64,000 nucleotides of DNA from Ferruginibacter sp. (GTDB lineage: Bacteria > Bacteroidota > Bacteroidia > Chitinophagales > Chitinophagaceae), in assembly GCF_028288465.1 (NCBI RefSeq), contig NZ_JAQBNR010000022.1:186001-250000 (forward strand). The letters are read 5' to 3'. Under the pieces are notes generated by a model. The model saw only the letters and a list, made by a program, of their open reading frames with translations, searched no databases and was not told the origin of the DNA. This document shows positions 19,173 through 28,817 of the stretch, piece by piece (position 1 is the stretch's first letter; each line of letters begins with the position of its first letter). The translations under genes were made by a program, and so were the position numbers.

Positions 19173-20318
19173 TTAAGGCCAGTAATCAGGTTTTATGTTG
19201 GTGCCGGTTAAAGTGCAGTCAACGCAATGCGGAGCAGCTACTTTAAATTTCGCTATTTCGCCAAACGGAGTCATTAGTGTCGGATACATGGGTAAGGTAC
19301 CCCTGGCGTTCATTTGAATCGAATCAGGATTATTTACTACTTCAACAGCAACACATCCTGCATTGTAATTCCAGTTGGGCAATTCTGCATTTTTGATAAA
19401 TATTCTTTTTTCCGTCGGCCTGCTAATGTTGAAAAAGCCTATGGCAGGTAATGATGGATTGCTTATACAATGAATATTTCCATTTAATTCAGAAGGCTGC
19501 GCATCGAAAACAGAACCCACGGATTCAGTATTTTTTTTCATTCGCTCCAGGAATTGATACCCCTCCCTGCTCCAGGCATATTGCCTTACCAACACCGAGT
19601 ACAGCACGCTCATTTTCTGCGAACCGGTGACAACCTCCGTAAAAGGTAAATGAATTACATCTTGCGTCAGCTTTGCTGAAGACCCCAGCAGTATATTGCT
19701 GGACGCCTCAGATTGCCAGCAAATACTGATCTCGGGGTCACTGGCATCCCGGTAAGCTACCGTAACAAGCGTACTACCATTTGGGCCGGAAGGCGGGTCC
19801 CATTTTAAAGAGGCTGAAAAAGCAGAGTGAAATTCCCAGGTTTCTTTAAATTCCCACTGATAGTAGCGGGTGTTATTATTATCATCATGCGTGTCAACAA
19901 ACAGTTTTACACCATTCTCGTCTCTTTCCCACTGAATATTATCTATTAGCGGGTTGTACCTTGGTCTCACAAAATCTGACTGATAAGTTTCGCTGTTTTG
20001 AGTATTAATTTTCAGCCGGTAGCCTGTTGAAGTGTTCAAATTGAGGTTGCCGGAATACATACCAATACCGTTTTCATACAGGGGATAACTGTTGCCTGCG
20101 CTATCTTCCAGCAAAACAACTGCTCCTTGCTCCATAAGTTTGCTGGTATCTTTCAAACCAGCTGTACGGGATAAACGAATATTAGTTTGTCCTCCGTCTC
20201 CATCAACAACACCTTCAATTACAAGGTAGCCCGTAGCAACCTTTGGTGCCGGTGAATCAAATTTTTCCTTACATCCCGCAACAAATACAACGATTAGTAA
20301 CAGCAGTATTTTATTCAT
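19173..20318 (-). CDS. DUF4249 lipoprotein
   Basis: 381 residues. The lipobox FVAGC puts the lipidated Cys at residue 16. The N-terminal half has the DUF4249 pattern: LVIEGVVDGDGGQTNIRLSRTAGL, GAVVLLEDSAG, YRLKINTQNSETYQSDFVRP. The family is of unknown function and regularly sits directly downstream of STN/carboxypeptidase-type TonB receptors in Bacteroidota, as here (110 bp after the receptor). It is presumably an outer-membrane accessory lipoprotein of that receptor. Confidence 0.87.
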   Translation of the reverse strand: MNKILLLLIVVFVAGCKEKFDSPAPKVATGYLVIEGVVDGDGGQTNIRLSRTAGLKDTSKLMEQGAVVLLEDSAGNSYPLYENGIGMYSGNLNLNTSTGYRLKINTQNSETYQSDFVRPRYNPLIDNIQWERDENGVKLFVDTHDDNNNTRYYQWEFKETWEFHSAFSASLKWDPPSGPNGSTLVTVAYRDASDPEISICWQSEASSNILLGSSAKLTQDVIHLPFTEVVTGSQKMSVLYSVLVRQYAWSREGYQFLERMKKNTESVGSVFDAQPSELNGNIHCISNPSLPAIGFFNISRPTEKRIFIKNAELPNWNYNAGCVAVEVVNNPDSIQMNARGTLPMYPTLMTPFGEIAKFKVAAPHCVDCTLTGTNIKPDYWP

Positions 20319-20428
20319 TTAAAAAAGTTTATTCCAACAAATTATTTGACAGCCCGGTAAATTTTATAGTATTACTATAGACTTTCATTTTCAAAAATTA
20401 ACAGGCCTGCGCAGGCGCATCCCTTCAA

Positions 20429-23191
20429 CTAAAACCTGATATTAAAATTTATAAATGGTATGGCGCTTCCAAAAATGGAAAGTTTATAACCATTGACTGC
20501 CCCATTTTCAGATACATAATACACAGAATATGGATTTTTTCTGCCGGTTAAATTATACACACCCAACGTCCAGGAATTGTGCGTTACCTGGTGAACTTTA
20601 TGGTTGCCATCAATGTTCATTGAAAAATCTGCACGGAAGTAATCAGGTATCCTGAACTCGTTGCGGTCGGCATACAAAGTGCGGTTGGAGCCTGCAAAAT
20701 AAAACACACCTACTGGCAATGTAATAGGCCTTCCGGTACTATAAGTTGCATTCAGCGAAAGGCTGAAACGATGATTGACACGGTAATTGCCAATTAAAGT
20801 AACATCATGCGGCTTATCATAATTGGCCGGGTAAAAGTTGCCCTTATTAATTAATTCACCGGCCGCAAGGTCATCTTGTTTTAATAATACCCTCGACCAG
20901 GTGTAACTGAACCAGCCGTTTATTTTACCGGTTAATTTTTTAACCAAAAATTCCACGCCGTAGGCCTTTCCCTTTGTACCAATTACATCTGTTTCCAGGT
21001 GATGATTCATCACCAGGTTACCCCCGCTTTTATAATCCAGGTAGTTGCTTATTTTTTTATAGTAAACTTCCAGCGAAGTTTCGATGGTATTGGCTTTTGA
21101 GTTTTTATACAGGCCAAAAGAAAGCTGGCCTCCCTGCTGCGGCCTGATAGAGACGTCACTCAATTTCCAGATATCGGTTGGCGCCATCGATGCCGTGTTT
21201 GACAGCATATGAATATATTGCCGCTGGGTATTGAATGCAGCCTTTAAAGAAAAGCTAGGTGTAAAAGCATATCGTGCAGACAAACGGTATTCAGGGGCTG
21301 CATAAGTTTTAATGATCTTGCCTTTATCATAAAACTTACTGCCTGTTTGGTTGTCTGTTGTTACTGGCAGCCCTTCAGCATAAGTGTTAACTGTTTTAGG
21401 TCCTAAAAACTGGTAAAAAGAAAATCTTATTCCGCCTTCAAGTGTAAATGCACTGGTGATATTGTATTTATCATTCAGATAAATTGCACTCTCCAATGCT
21501 TTTTCCCTTTCTACCTGGTCAGGTGATACAAGAGAATTTTTTCCATCGGGGTTAAAGTATCCCGGGTTCAATTTGTAATAAATTGAATTGAATCCAAAGT
21601 CAATGGTATGGCGGTTATCAAGGTAATAGTTAAAATGTGTTTTAAAGTACGTTTGATGAATATCAAAGCCCATTTTATAAGCGCTTAAGGGCAATATACT
21701 GCTGCCGATATTATAGGTATATTCATCAGTTCCGCCGGTTACAACACTATTCAATTTGTTGTTAAACACGTGTTTCCACTTCACGGAAAAATTTTGGTTT
21801 TTATAGCCGTAAGTTGTATCGCTGTTTAAGTTAAAACGGTCTTTGCTGTAGTAGCCGGTAAAATAAAGTGTATTTTTTTTATCAAGTTCATGCGTTATCG
21901 AAAGATTCAAATCATAAAAACCCGCTTTACTGTTTTTATACTGATCGGGTAACAGGTTTAATAACCAGTTGGCGTAGGTGGACCTGGCTCCGAGGATAAA
22001 CGAGGTCTTATCTTTTATCAACGGGCCTTCTAAATTAAACCGGCTGGTGAGCAAGCCAATACCTGCGCTTCCGGTTAATTGTTTTTTATTCCCTTCCCTT
22101 CCGTTTATATTTAATACAGAGGATAACCTTCCTCCGTACCTGGCGGGAATACTGCTTTTGTACAGCTCCACATCCTTTACCACTTCAGGATTGAAGGCCG
22201 AAAACATACCAAAAAAATGGGACGGATTGTAAATGGTAGCATCATTGAATAATATAAGATTCTGGTCTGTTGAACCTCCTCTTACATTTAAACCTGTACT
22301 GGCTTCCCCCACAGTTTTAACGCCGGGTAATGTTGTTACCACCCTTAGTATATCCGCTTCTCCAAAAATTACAGGAACCTGCTTGATAGTTTTTATATCA
22401 ATTTTCTGTAAGCCCATCTGAACGCTTCTTACATTGTTTAATTTTTGAGAAGAGATAACAACATTTTTAATGGTTAAGATGGTACTCTGCATGTCAATAT
22501 TCAGTTTGCCATCGTTGTATAAATGTACCTGGCGCCTGGTATCCTTCATCCCAAGACTTTGTATATTGATAACATGCCTGCCCCTGGGTAATGAAAACGA
22601 AAAGTAACCGTACTGATCCGTTACAAGTGACGGACCGGTTTGATCTGCCTGTAAATATGCTCCCACCACCGGTTCGCCTGTTTTTGCATCGGTTATAGTA
22701 CCAGCAATGATTGCATTAGGTGCAGCTGTAGGTGCAAGCTTGTCACCTATATCGTACACTTTATTTTCCAGCGTTGTTTTAATGTTATCCTTATCCCTTT
22801 TTTGCAAACCATTCAAGTCCACTCCTCTGCCATTTTTTTCATCTGTATTGAAAGGTGCAAATGCAGTTTCGATATTTTTATCTTTTAACAGAAAAGCATA
22901 CCCTTCTTCAGTAATTGTATAGCGAAGACCTGTATTAGACAAAGCCTGGTCCAGCACTTTGAACAATGGCTGCTGTTGAACGTGCAATGTGATTGTAATG
23001 CTGTCTGCCTGGGTTGTATCATAATAAAAATGCAATGGCGTTTGAGTTTCAATTGCAAGCACGAATTGCTCCAATGATGCGCTATCCAGGTTTACCGTTA
23101 CATCAGGATATGTTTTTTTTTGAGCGAGGGTTTGCACGCAGCTAAAAAAAACGAACAGTAGTGTTAAAATAATTGATCCCTTTTTTTTCAT
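20429..23191 (-). CDS. TonB-dependent receptor with STN and carboxypeptidase-regulatory domains
   Basis: 920 residues. Signal peptide to about 23; STN domain about 28-115 (VTVNLDSASLEQFVLAIETQT); carboxypeptidase-regulatory-like domain about 160-235 (IAGTITDAKTGEPVVGAYLQA); plug about 240-365 with LNVRGGSTDQNLILFNDATIYNP; then a 22-stranded barrel ending in FINFNIRF. It takes up an unknown ligand with TonB energy. STN domains normally signal to a FecR anti-sigma factor, but no FecR gene lies nearby. Between a small secreted protein (1 bp upstream) and the DUF4249 gene, it forms an outer-membrane operon. No SusD is present, so this is not a SusCD pair. Confidence 0.92.
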   Translation of the reverse strand: MKKKGSIILTLLFVFFSCVQTLAQKKTYPDVTVNLDSASLEQFVLAIETQTPLHFYYDTTQADSITITLHVQQQPLFKVLDQALSNTGLRYTITEEGYAFLLKDKNIETAFAPFNTDEKNGRGVDLNGLQKRDKDNIKTTLENKVYDIGDKLAPTAAPNAIIAGTITDAKTGEPVVGAYLQADQTGPSLVTDQYGYFSFSLPRGRHVINIQSLGMKDTRRQVHLYNDGKLNIDMQSTILTIKNVVISSQKLNNVRSVQMGLQKIDIKTIKQVPVIFGEADILRVVTTLPGVKTVGEASTGLNVRGGSTDQNLILFNDATIYNPSHFFGMFSAFNPEVVKDVELYKSSIPARYGGRLSSVLNINGREGNKKQLTGSAGIGLLTSRFNLEGPLIKDKTSFILGARSTYANWLLNLLPDQYKNSKAGFYDLNLSITHELDKKNTLYFTGYYSKDRFNLNSDTTYGYKNQNFSVKWKHVFNNKLNSVVTGGTDEYTYNIGSSILPLSAYKMGFDIHQTYFKTHFNYYLDNRHTIDFGFNSIYYKLNPGYFNPDGKNSLVSPDQVEREKALESAIYLNDKYNITSAFTLEGGIRFSFYQFLGPKTVNTYAEGLPVTTDNQTGSKFYDKGKIIKTYAAPEYRLSARYAFTPSFSLKAAFNTQRQYIHMLSNTASMAPTDIWKLSDVSIRPQQGGQLSFGLYKNSKANTIETSLEVYYKKISNYLDYKSGGNLVMNHHLETDVIGTKGKAYGVEFLVKKLTGKINGWFSYTWSRVLLKQDDLAAGELINKGNFYPANYDKPHDVTLIGNYRVNHRFSLSLNATYSTGRPITLPVGVFYFAGSNRTLYADRNEFRIPDYFRADFSMNIDGNHKVHQVTHNSWTLGVYNLTGRKNPYSVYYVSENGAVNGYKLSIFGSAIPFINFNIRF

Positions 23192-23192
23192 C

Positions 23193-23942
23193 TTATTTTA
23201 TTAAGCTATCGTAAAAGGCTATTGATTGGGTAAGCGTATTTTGCTTATCTTTTTTAAAGTTCAGACCGTGCTGTTTTATAAAACTTTTCACTTCTTTTTT
23301 CCGGTCACTCAACAATTTATATAAATCACTTTTACTTTTTATTATAAAATAACGGTCTGCCCTTTTCAGATAGTAATAATCTGATTCTTCAATATAAGTG
23401 AGCAACTCAGTTATTGCAGAGGAGTTTTGCTGGATGGTTTTGATTTCCTTTTTAAATAAACCAATTTTTCCATTGTATAAACGATTGTAGAAACCGCTGC
23501 TGACAAGATTCATACTGAGACTGTCTTTTGTTATTTTTATAAAATCAGAACCGTAAAAGTGAAACCAATCAATTTTCGGTTTTAACAACTGTATTTTGTC
23601 TGCATAATAGTTTATCACCAGTTCATCGGTGATTTCATTATACCGCATCAATACATTGTCGAATTGTACACCATCATAAAATACTGATCCGGAGGCAGGA
23701 GCAGGTGTGCCGAAATACGGATCACCTTCATTGAATTTATATGGATATTCTGTATAGAGGCTACCGTTAGTTAAGGCCCGCTGATCTCCAAAAGCCTGGT
23801 GATAAACTTCCCTGGCGTTATGCAGCGCAGCTGTGTAAAATGTATTAACGGAATCCGAATGTTGTGCAGTAATTTTTTGTAGGGAGGAAAAGAAAAAACA
23901 AATGCCCGAAAGCAATGCAATCAACAATTTTTTTGAAGTCAT
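23193..23942 (-). CDS. Secreted protein of unknown function, operon leader of the STN receptor
   Basis: 249 residues with a signal peptide ending near ITAQ (about 26). No known catalytic motif was recognised. The body contains FYDGVQFDNVLMRYNEITDELVINY, and the C-terminal third is very Lys-rich. Similar proteins are found at the head of STN-receptor/DUF4249 operons (recollection, not searched). Its stop lies 1 bp from the receptor start, so the two are translationally close. It may be a periplasmic partner of the receptor. Confidence 0.72.
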   Translation of the reverse strand: MTSKKLLIALLSGICFFFSSLQKITAQHSDSVNTFYTAALHNAREVYHQAFGDQRALTNGSLYTEYPYKFNEGDPYFGTPAPASGSVFYDGVQFDNVLMRYNEITDELVINYYADKIQLLKPKIDWFHFYGSDFIKITKDSLSMNLVSSGFYNRLYNGKIGLFKKEIKTIQQNSSAITELLTYIEESDYYYLKRADRYFIIKSKSDLYKLLSDRKKEVKSFIKQHGLNFKKDKQNTLTQSIAFYDSLIK

Positions 23943-24025
23943 ACAGTCAGGCTTGGTAATGGAAGTTAGGTATCGTTAGAAATGTCTTTAAAATTAAGGG
24001 TTTAAATTGTAAATGCGTCCGGCAA

Positions 24026-24039
24026 GCAAATAAATTTGC
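24026..24039. promoter_or_regulatory. Palindrome holding a -7 box between divergent genes
   Basis: GCAAATAAATTTGC is an inverted repeat with 6-bp arms and a 2-bp centre. On the plus strand it contains an exact TAAATTTG box (24031-24038); on the minus strand a one-mismatch box faces the receptor operon (start 23942). It could serve divergent promoters or an operator. Confidence 0.35.
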
Positions 24040-24196
24040 ACCAGTCATCATCCGGTTTACCGACTTTATCTTTCAATATTTTTATTTTCATTGTCTGCAG
24101 CTATAACTATAATTCAATAACTTTCCGAACGGCTGCACAAATAATTTTGTTGCCGGAAAATTCATCAGCATCTAATAAAATCATAGTACCTATACC

Positions 24197-25315
24197 ATGT
24201 CAAATCGCATAAAAGACATTTTTTTCGGTTTTATCTTTCTGATGTGTTCAATTGCACTGCAGGCACAAAAAAATATCGATGACCTTCTACCGGTAAGGGC
24301 CTTTTGCATTTCAGCACCCAAGCCTGTCAATGTTGAAAGGTTTGTACAATTCATCAACGAAGACCTTGCTGTTAATAAAATAAATACACTTGTTTTAAGG
24401 GTTGATTTTAATTACCAGTTCAAAAGCCATCCCGAACTGCAGGATTCAAGTGCATTGTCTGAAGAAGATGTAAGACAGCTGGTAACGGCTTGTAAAAACA
24501 ACCACATCCATTTAATTCCCCAGATCAATTTGCTGGGGCATCAATCATGGGCAGGAGCCGTAAATAAACTACTGAGAGTGTATCCTGAATTCGATGAAAC
24601 ACCCACTGTGCAAATGCCGGTGGTATACGGCTGGCCTAACCCTGATAGCCTGTACTGTAAAAGCTATTGCCCTTTGCATCCATCAGTTCATAAAATTGTA
24701 TTTGATCTTGTAGACGAAATCTGTACAGTATTTGAAGCGACAGCATTTCATGCGGGGATGGATGAAGTTTTTTACCTGGGTGATTACCGCTGTCCCCGCT
24801 GCGCCGGAAAAGACAAAGCTGTTTTATTTGCCGGGGAGGTGAATACCATCCGCAATCACCTGGCTGAGAAAAAAAGAAAACTATGGATTTGGGGCGACCG
24901 GCTCATTGATGGAAAAAGCACGGGTATTGGCGAGTGGGAAGGAAGCTTTAACAATACACAAAGCGCTGTACGCCTCATCAGCAAAGACATAGTTATTTGC
25001 GACTGGCATTACGACAAAGCGGAACAGACGGCTGTTTATTTCGCCAATAATAAGTTAGCTGTGGTTACCTCCACCTGGCGCAACCCTGCTGTTGCTGCCA
25101 CCCAGGTACGGGACATGGTACGTTACAGGCGTACGGCAAAACCTGCAGTAAAAAAATTATACCAGGGCGTAATGCAGACTATCTGGTCAAATTCCAATTC
25201 GTTTATTGATGATTATGAATCGGTAAAATTATCCGGTATACAAACTGATACAACGCAAGCCAACTGCTTTAAAACTATGCTGAACGAGATAAAAGTTATC
25301 AGTGAAACACCATGA
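24197..25315 (+). CDS. Secreted GH20-like TIM-barrel hydrolase
   Basis: 372 residues with a signal peptide to about 23. The core resembles the catalytic barrel of family 20 hexosaminidases: LIPQINLLGHQSW, then FHAGMDEVFYLGDYRCPRC, where D-E in GMDE matches the catalytic Asp-Glu pair of HxGxDE. WIWGDRLIDG and VVTSTWRNP follow. It is shorter than classical GH20 enzymes and lacks their N-terminal domain. The CPRC pair just after the catalytic motif is unusual. Substrate is unknown. It is transcribed alone, divergent from the receptor operon. Confidence 0.72.
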   Translation: MSNRIKDIFFGFIFLMCSIALQAQKNIDDLLPVRAFCISAPKPVNVERFVQFINEDLAVNKINTLVLRVDFNYQFKSHPELQDSSALSEEDVRQLVTACKNNHIHLIPQINLLGHQSWAGAVNKLLRVYPEFDETPTVQMPVVYGWPNPDSLYCKSYCPLHPSVHKIVFDLVDEICTVFEATAFHAGMDEVFYLGDYRCPRCAGKDKAVLFAGEVNTIRNHLAEKKRKLWIWGDRLIDGKSTGIGEWEGSFNNTQSAVRLISKDIVICDWHYDKAEQTAVYFANNKLAVVTSTWRNPAVAATQVRDMVRYRRTAKPAVKKLYQGVMQTIWSNSNSFIDDYESVKLSGIQTDTTQANCFKTMLNEIKVISETP

Positions 25316-25739
25316 TTAATTTGTACCAGATGACATATAAGCTTTCTGAAATTTATTAAAGTGGGTACACGCTGGCGGCAGTTGTTCATTTATACAATGA
25401 CTTTCTAAAAATAAAAAAGAGCACGTTTCTTGCATCTGTGTTTTTGAAACTATAATTTAGCTTTCCATTATTATTTTTCTCCTCAACACTCACTTAACCA
25501 CTGCCGAAGCCCATCCGGCACCACAAAATATTTTTCTATAAACCCGTTTGTCAGTTGCAGATACTCGTAACGTCCTGTTCGTCCATATTTTTTGAAGATC
25601 AGCTTGCTGATTCTCCTTCCTGTTTTTACTACCGGCTAACCGCTGGATACCGCAGAAAATTAGCGTTACCATTGATTATGTAATCAACATGCCGCATAGT
25701 GGCATATAACAAAATTTTCAACAATTTAAAAGGCGAATT
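25316..25739. other. 424-bp gap with a possible gene remnant
   Basis: No intact gene. On the minus strand, 25483-25635 is open for 50 codons and reads like real protein (KLIFKKYGRTGRYEYLQL, NGFIEKYFVVPDGLRQWL) but has no start codon and is closed upstream by an in-frame stop. It may be the 3' remnant of a decayed gene. I do not recognise the family. Confidence 0.3.
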
Positions 25740-26948
25740 ATGAAAAGATTTTTTTTGGGACAAATGGCGGCAGTCATTGCTATCGCTCTGTTCCTTACAT
25801 CCTGCAAAAAAACAACTACGGATGTAGTTACTGCAAACGCTGATAACGCATACCAGCTACAGGAAAAAGATGAAACTGCTTTGTGGATTGACAACGCAAC
25901 AGCAACGGAAAAGAAAAACCACGAAACAGTACGCATTTTTGCCACCGGTTTAAACAATCCCAGGGGGTTAAAATTTAGCCCCAATGGCCGGCTCTATGTT
26001 GCTGAAGGCGGCACTGGCGCAGGGACTTATTCTTCCATTGGCCAGTGCGACCAGGTGCCATTTCCCGTTGGCCCTTACCTGGGCGGTACAACAGGCGGCC
26101 GCATTTCAAAAATCAACTGGAAAGGCGAACGAACAACAGTTACCGATCAGTTACCCTCCAGCCATGCCAATGAAATAATTGGCGGTGATGTGGAAGGCGT
26201 AGGCGATGTGACCTTTATTGGCAACACATTGTATGCAGTGCTGGCAGGTGCCGGTTGTTCGCATGGTGTTCCCTCCATTCCAAACCAGGTTATAAAAGTA
26301 GGATGGAATGGCCAGTGGACAACGGTGGCTAATTTAAGCGACTGGTTAAAAGCCCATCCTGTTCAAAATCCGGAAGAGGATGATTTTGAACCAGACGGTA
26401 CGCCATACAGCATGATTGATGTAAACAACAATTTGTATATTATGGAACCCAACCATGGCGACTTTATAAAAGTAACCACCGCTGGTGCAATAAGTCGCGT
26501 AGCAGACATTTCTGCAAGCCAGGGCCACATTGTGCCCACAGCGCTTACCTGGTATCATGGTAATTTTTATTCCGGCAACCTTCATCCGTTTCCTGTTGTA
26601 CCTGGAAGTTCCAGCATTTATAAAATTACTCCCGCCGGAAATGTATCTGTATTTGCAACCGGATTTACTACCGTGCTGGGTGTAGCGATTGATAAAAATG
26701 GCAACCTGTATGTGCTGGAAAATACGACTGTCAGCGGTATGGGACCAACTCCCAATACAGGAAAAATTATCAGGGTAGATCACTCCGGCAACCGTGAGGA
26801 AATTGCTACCGGCCTTAATTTGCCAACCGCCATGACTTTTGGCCCGGATGGAAAATTATATGTGTCAAATGTCGGCTTCGGGCCGGCAGCGATTGGTGGC
26901 GGACAAATATTGCAGGTGAGTGTTAAAAAACATGGAGATGATGACTGA
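25740..26948 (+). CDS. ScyD/ScyE-family beta-propeller lipoprotein
   Basis: 402 residues. The signal peptide ends in a lipobox-like FLTSC (C21), so it is probably a lipoprotein. From about residue 60 on there are repeated propeller blades: VRIFATGLNNPRGLKFSPNGRLYVAEGG, NLYIMEPNHGDF, VAIDKNGNLYVLE, AMTFGPDGKLYVSN. This matches ScyD/ScyE-type proteins, named after cyanobacterial scytonemin genes but common elsewhere with no known activity. The N-terminal 40 residues after the Cys are low-complexity. It stands alone and ends at a very strong hairpin. Confidence 0.85.
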   Translation: MKRFFLGQMAAVIAIALFLTSCKKTTTDVVTANADNAYQLQEKDETALWIDNATATEKKNHETVRIFATGLNNPRGLKFSPNGRLYVAEGGTGAGTYSSIGQCDQVPFPVGPYLGGTTGGRISKINWKGERTTVTDQLPSSHANEIIGGDVEGVGDVTFIGNTLYAVLAGAGCSHGVPSIPNQVIKVGWNGQWTTVANLSDWLKAHPVQNPEEDDFEPDGTPYSMIDVNNNLYIMEPNHGDFIKVTTAGAISRVADISASQGHIVPTALTWYHGNFYSGNLHPFPVVPGSSSIYKITPAGNVSVFATGFTTVLGVAIDKNGNLYVLENTTVSGMGPTPNTGKIIRVDHSGNREEIATGLNLPTAMTFGPDGKLYVSNVGFGPAAIGGGQILQVSVKKHGDDD

Positions 26949-27008
26949 CATCACATCAGCCAAAACAACTCATTGATATTGTTTTCAGGAGATAGATAGT
27001 AACGCGTC

Positions 27009-27045
27009 AAACAATTATACCCTGTTATGCAGGGTATAATTGTTT
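27009..27045. terminator. Strong bidirectional terminator
   Basis: A perfect 16-bp stem (AAACAATTATACCCTG / CAGGGTATAATTGTTT) with a 5-nt loop TTATG, between the ScyD-type gene (ends 26948) and the convergent barrel gene (ends 27168). Confidence 0.85.
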
Positions 27046-27167
27046 ATAGCACATTGCCCATAATTATATATTTATTGGTAAACAAACACACAAGTATTGC
27101 AAGGGAGAAACTGGTAGTTGATTTGAATGATTTCATAGTTTTTTTATTTTGGCTTTATTTTTATCCT

Positions 27168-28817
27168 TTATAATTTATACCTGATACCCGCAGCCAGGCT
27201 GATGTTATTAGGATAAGTTTTTACAGTCGCATCCCTCGTGCTGGAATTCAGCGCAAAATTATAGGATGGCATAAAACTTAACGCAATACTTCGCGTAATA
27301 GTATATGATAACCCGAGCCCGATATTGCCGCTGAAATAGTTGGATTTTAAACCATTTATTGCAGTGCTGGTAGTTACCTCTTTAGTGGTTGCGTTGCCAA
27401 TTTCGGTGGCAATTTTACCTTTGGTTAATACATTAAAAGTGGTCCCTGCCAAAGCAAACAAATCTATTTTATTAGAGTAATAATGGTATTTTAAGGCGAG
27501 CGGAACTGACATATATTTTAATGTATTGGTTGCGCCAAAAGCCTGCAGACTGTCGCCTACTACAGGGTTTGCAACGGTTTTGGAAGACAGATAAGTATAG
27601 CCTGATGAACAGTTAAACCGGTATTTTATCTCTCCCCGGTCATCTTTATCGGCGTAAATAGTTTTAGGACTTATTGTGATGGTTTTAGAAGTAAGTTCCG
27701 TACCTGTCTGTACACTCCAATGCTTACTTAAATTGTAATCAAGTAAAATCCCCAGGCTGTACGATGACTGTCGTTGTTCTCCATCCCTGATCTTGTCCCT
27801 GTCATCATGATCCCTGGGCGGGGGCATGCCGCCGGGCATTCTTTCATGCGGCTCTTCTTTTAAAAGATTGGATGAAATATTGGGGGCGAAAAATAATGTT
27901 GCAGACAAAGCTCCCCCGCTCTTTATTGCATGCCTTTTTACAGGCCGTTGGGTCAGGCCCAATCCATCAGGCAACAATCTTATGTCTGAACCAATGCGAT
28001 TATCTGCTGCATTTAATTTGGGAGCTGAAATCAGTTGTGGGGCAATGGGAGATAAATGTGTCAATTGCTGACTGGTAAAATTTTCATTTTTGATTGCGAA
28101 ATCCTGAGCAGTTTTTTTATTTGTTATTGATGCTGTTGGGATAGTTGCAACAACAGTTCTTTCATCAGCAACTTCATCAATACCTCCATTTGTTATCGTT
28201 GCTTTTGCCTTTCGTTTGTTGAGCTGCATTTGCTCCGCTGTTACTGTATTGTCCAGTGCTTTAACTTCTTTTTTATTTATTGATTGATTGTCTTCATTTA
28301 ACCGTGGTTTACTTTTTGCTTCATTGATGTCTTTCTTTTGTGAGCTTGCCAAATCCTGTGTAACCTGCTTTTCATTGTCATCAGCAGACTTTACTATGTT
28401 ATTATTGAGCGTTTTATTACTGTCTACCGGTGCATGTAGTCCTTTTTCAGCAGGTTTAACAACAGTAGCGGTTTCTATTTCAGCTGTGTTTTTATTTTTT
28501 GCATCAACTGATGTTGGTACGGAATTTATTTTACTATCATTGTTTGTTTTATTGTGTTTTGTACTATCTGCCTGTGATGGATTGTTAATTTTAGTCCAAT
28601 GGTTTAAAGTATAGGCACCAAAACCTAATAAAAGAACCAACAGAGCAACGGCAATTCTTTTAAGCTGAATGTATTTTTTGTTGATATCTACAACCTTATT
28701 TTTATCAAGACGTTTATCTATAGCGTCCCAAACACTTTCGGGCGGGTTTTCTGTTTGGTCATCCAGGGCAGCTTTGAATAACTTGTCAATGTTGTGTAAA
28801 TCTTTTTTCATAAACAA
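27168..28817 (-). CDS. Membrane-anchored protein with C-terminal outer-membrane beta-barrel domain, sigma-factor partner
   Basis: 549 residues. The N-terminus (DKLFKAALDDQTENPPESVWDAIDKRL) is the cytoplasmic segment common in Bacteroidota proteins encoded after ECF sigma factors. One membrane helix follows (about 52-68, IAVALLVLLLGFGAYTL). A long low-complexity Lys/Asn/Thr linker (about 70-270) leads to a barrel-like domain (about 300-549, ending LAAGIRYKL) of the PorT/OmpA-like type. It overlaps the sigma gene by 10 bp, so translation is coupled, and it probably acts as anti-sigma or a partner of it (inference). ATG choices are M1 and M3. Confidence 0.75.
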   Translation of the reverse strand: MFMKKDLHNIDKLFKAALDDQTENPPESVWDAIDKRLDKNKVVDINKKYIQLKRIAVALLVLLLGFGAYTLNHWTKINNPSQADSTKHNKTNNDSKINSVPTSVDAKNKNTAEIETATVVKPAEKGLHAPVDSNKTLNNNIVKSADDNEKQVTQDLASSQKKDINEAKSKPRLNEDNQSINKKEVKALDNTVTAEQMQLNKRKAKATITNGGIDEVADERTVVATIPTASITNKKTAQDFAIKNENFTSQQLTHLSPIAPQLISAPKLNAADNRIGSDIRLLPDGLGLTQRPVKRHAIKSGGALSATLFFAPNISSNLLKEEPHERMPGGMPPPRDHDDRDKIRDGEQRQSSYSLGILLDYNLSKHWSVQTGTELTSKTITISPKTIYADKDDRGEIKYRFNCSSGYTYLSSKTVANPVVGDSLQAFGATNTLKYMSVPLALKYHYYSNKIDLFALAGTTFNVLTKGKIATEIGNATTKEVTTSTAINGLKSNYFSGNIGLGLSYTITRSIALSFMPSYNFALNSSTRDATVKTYPNNISLAAGIRYKL

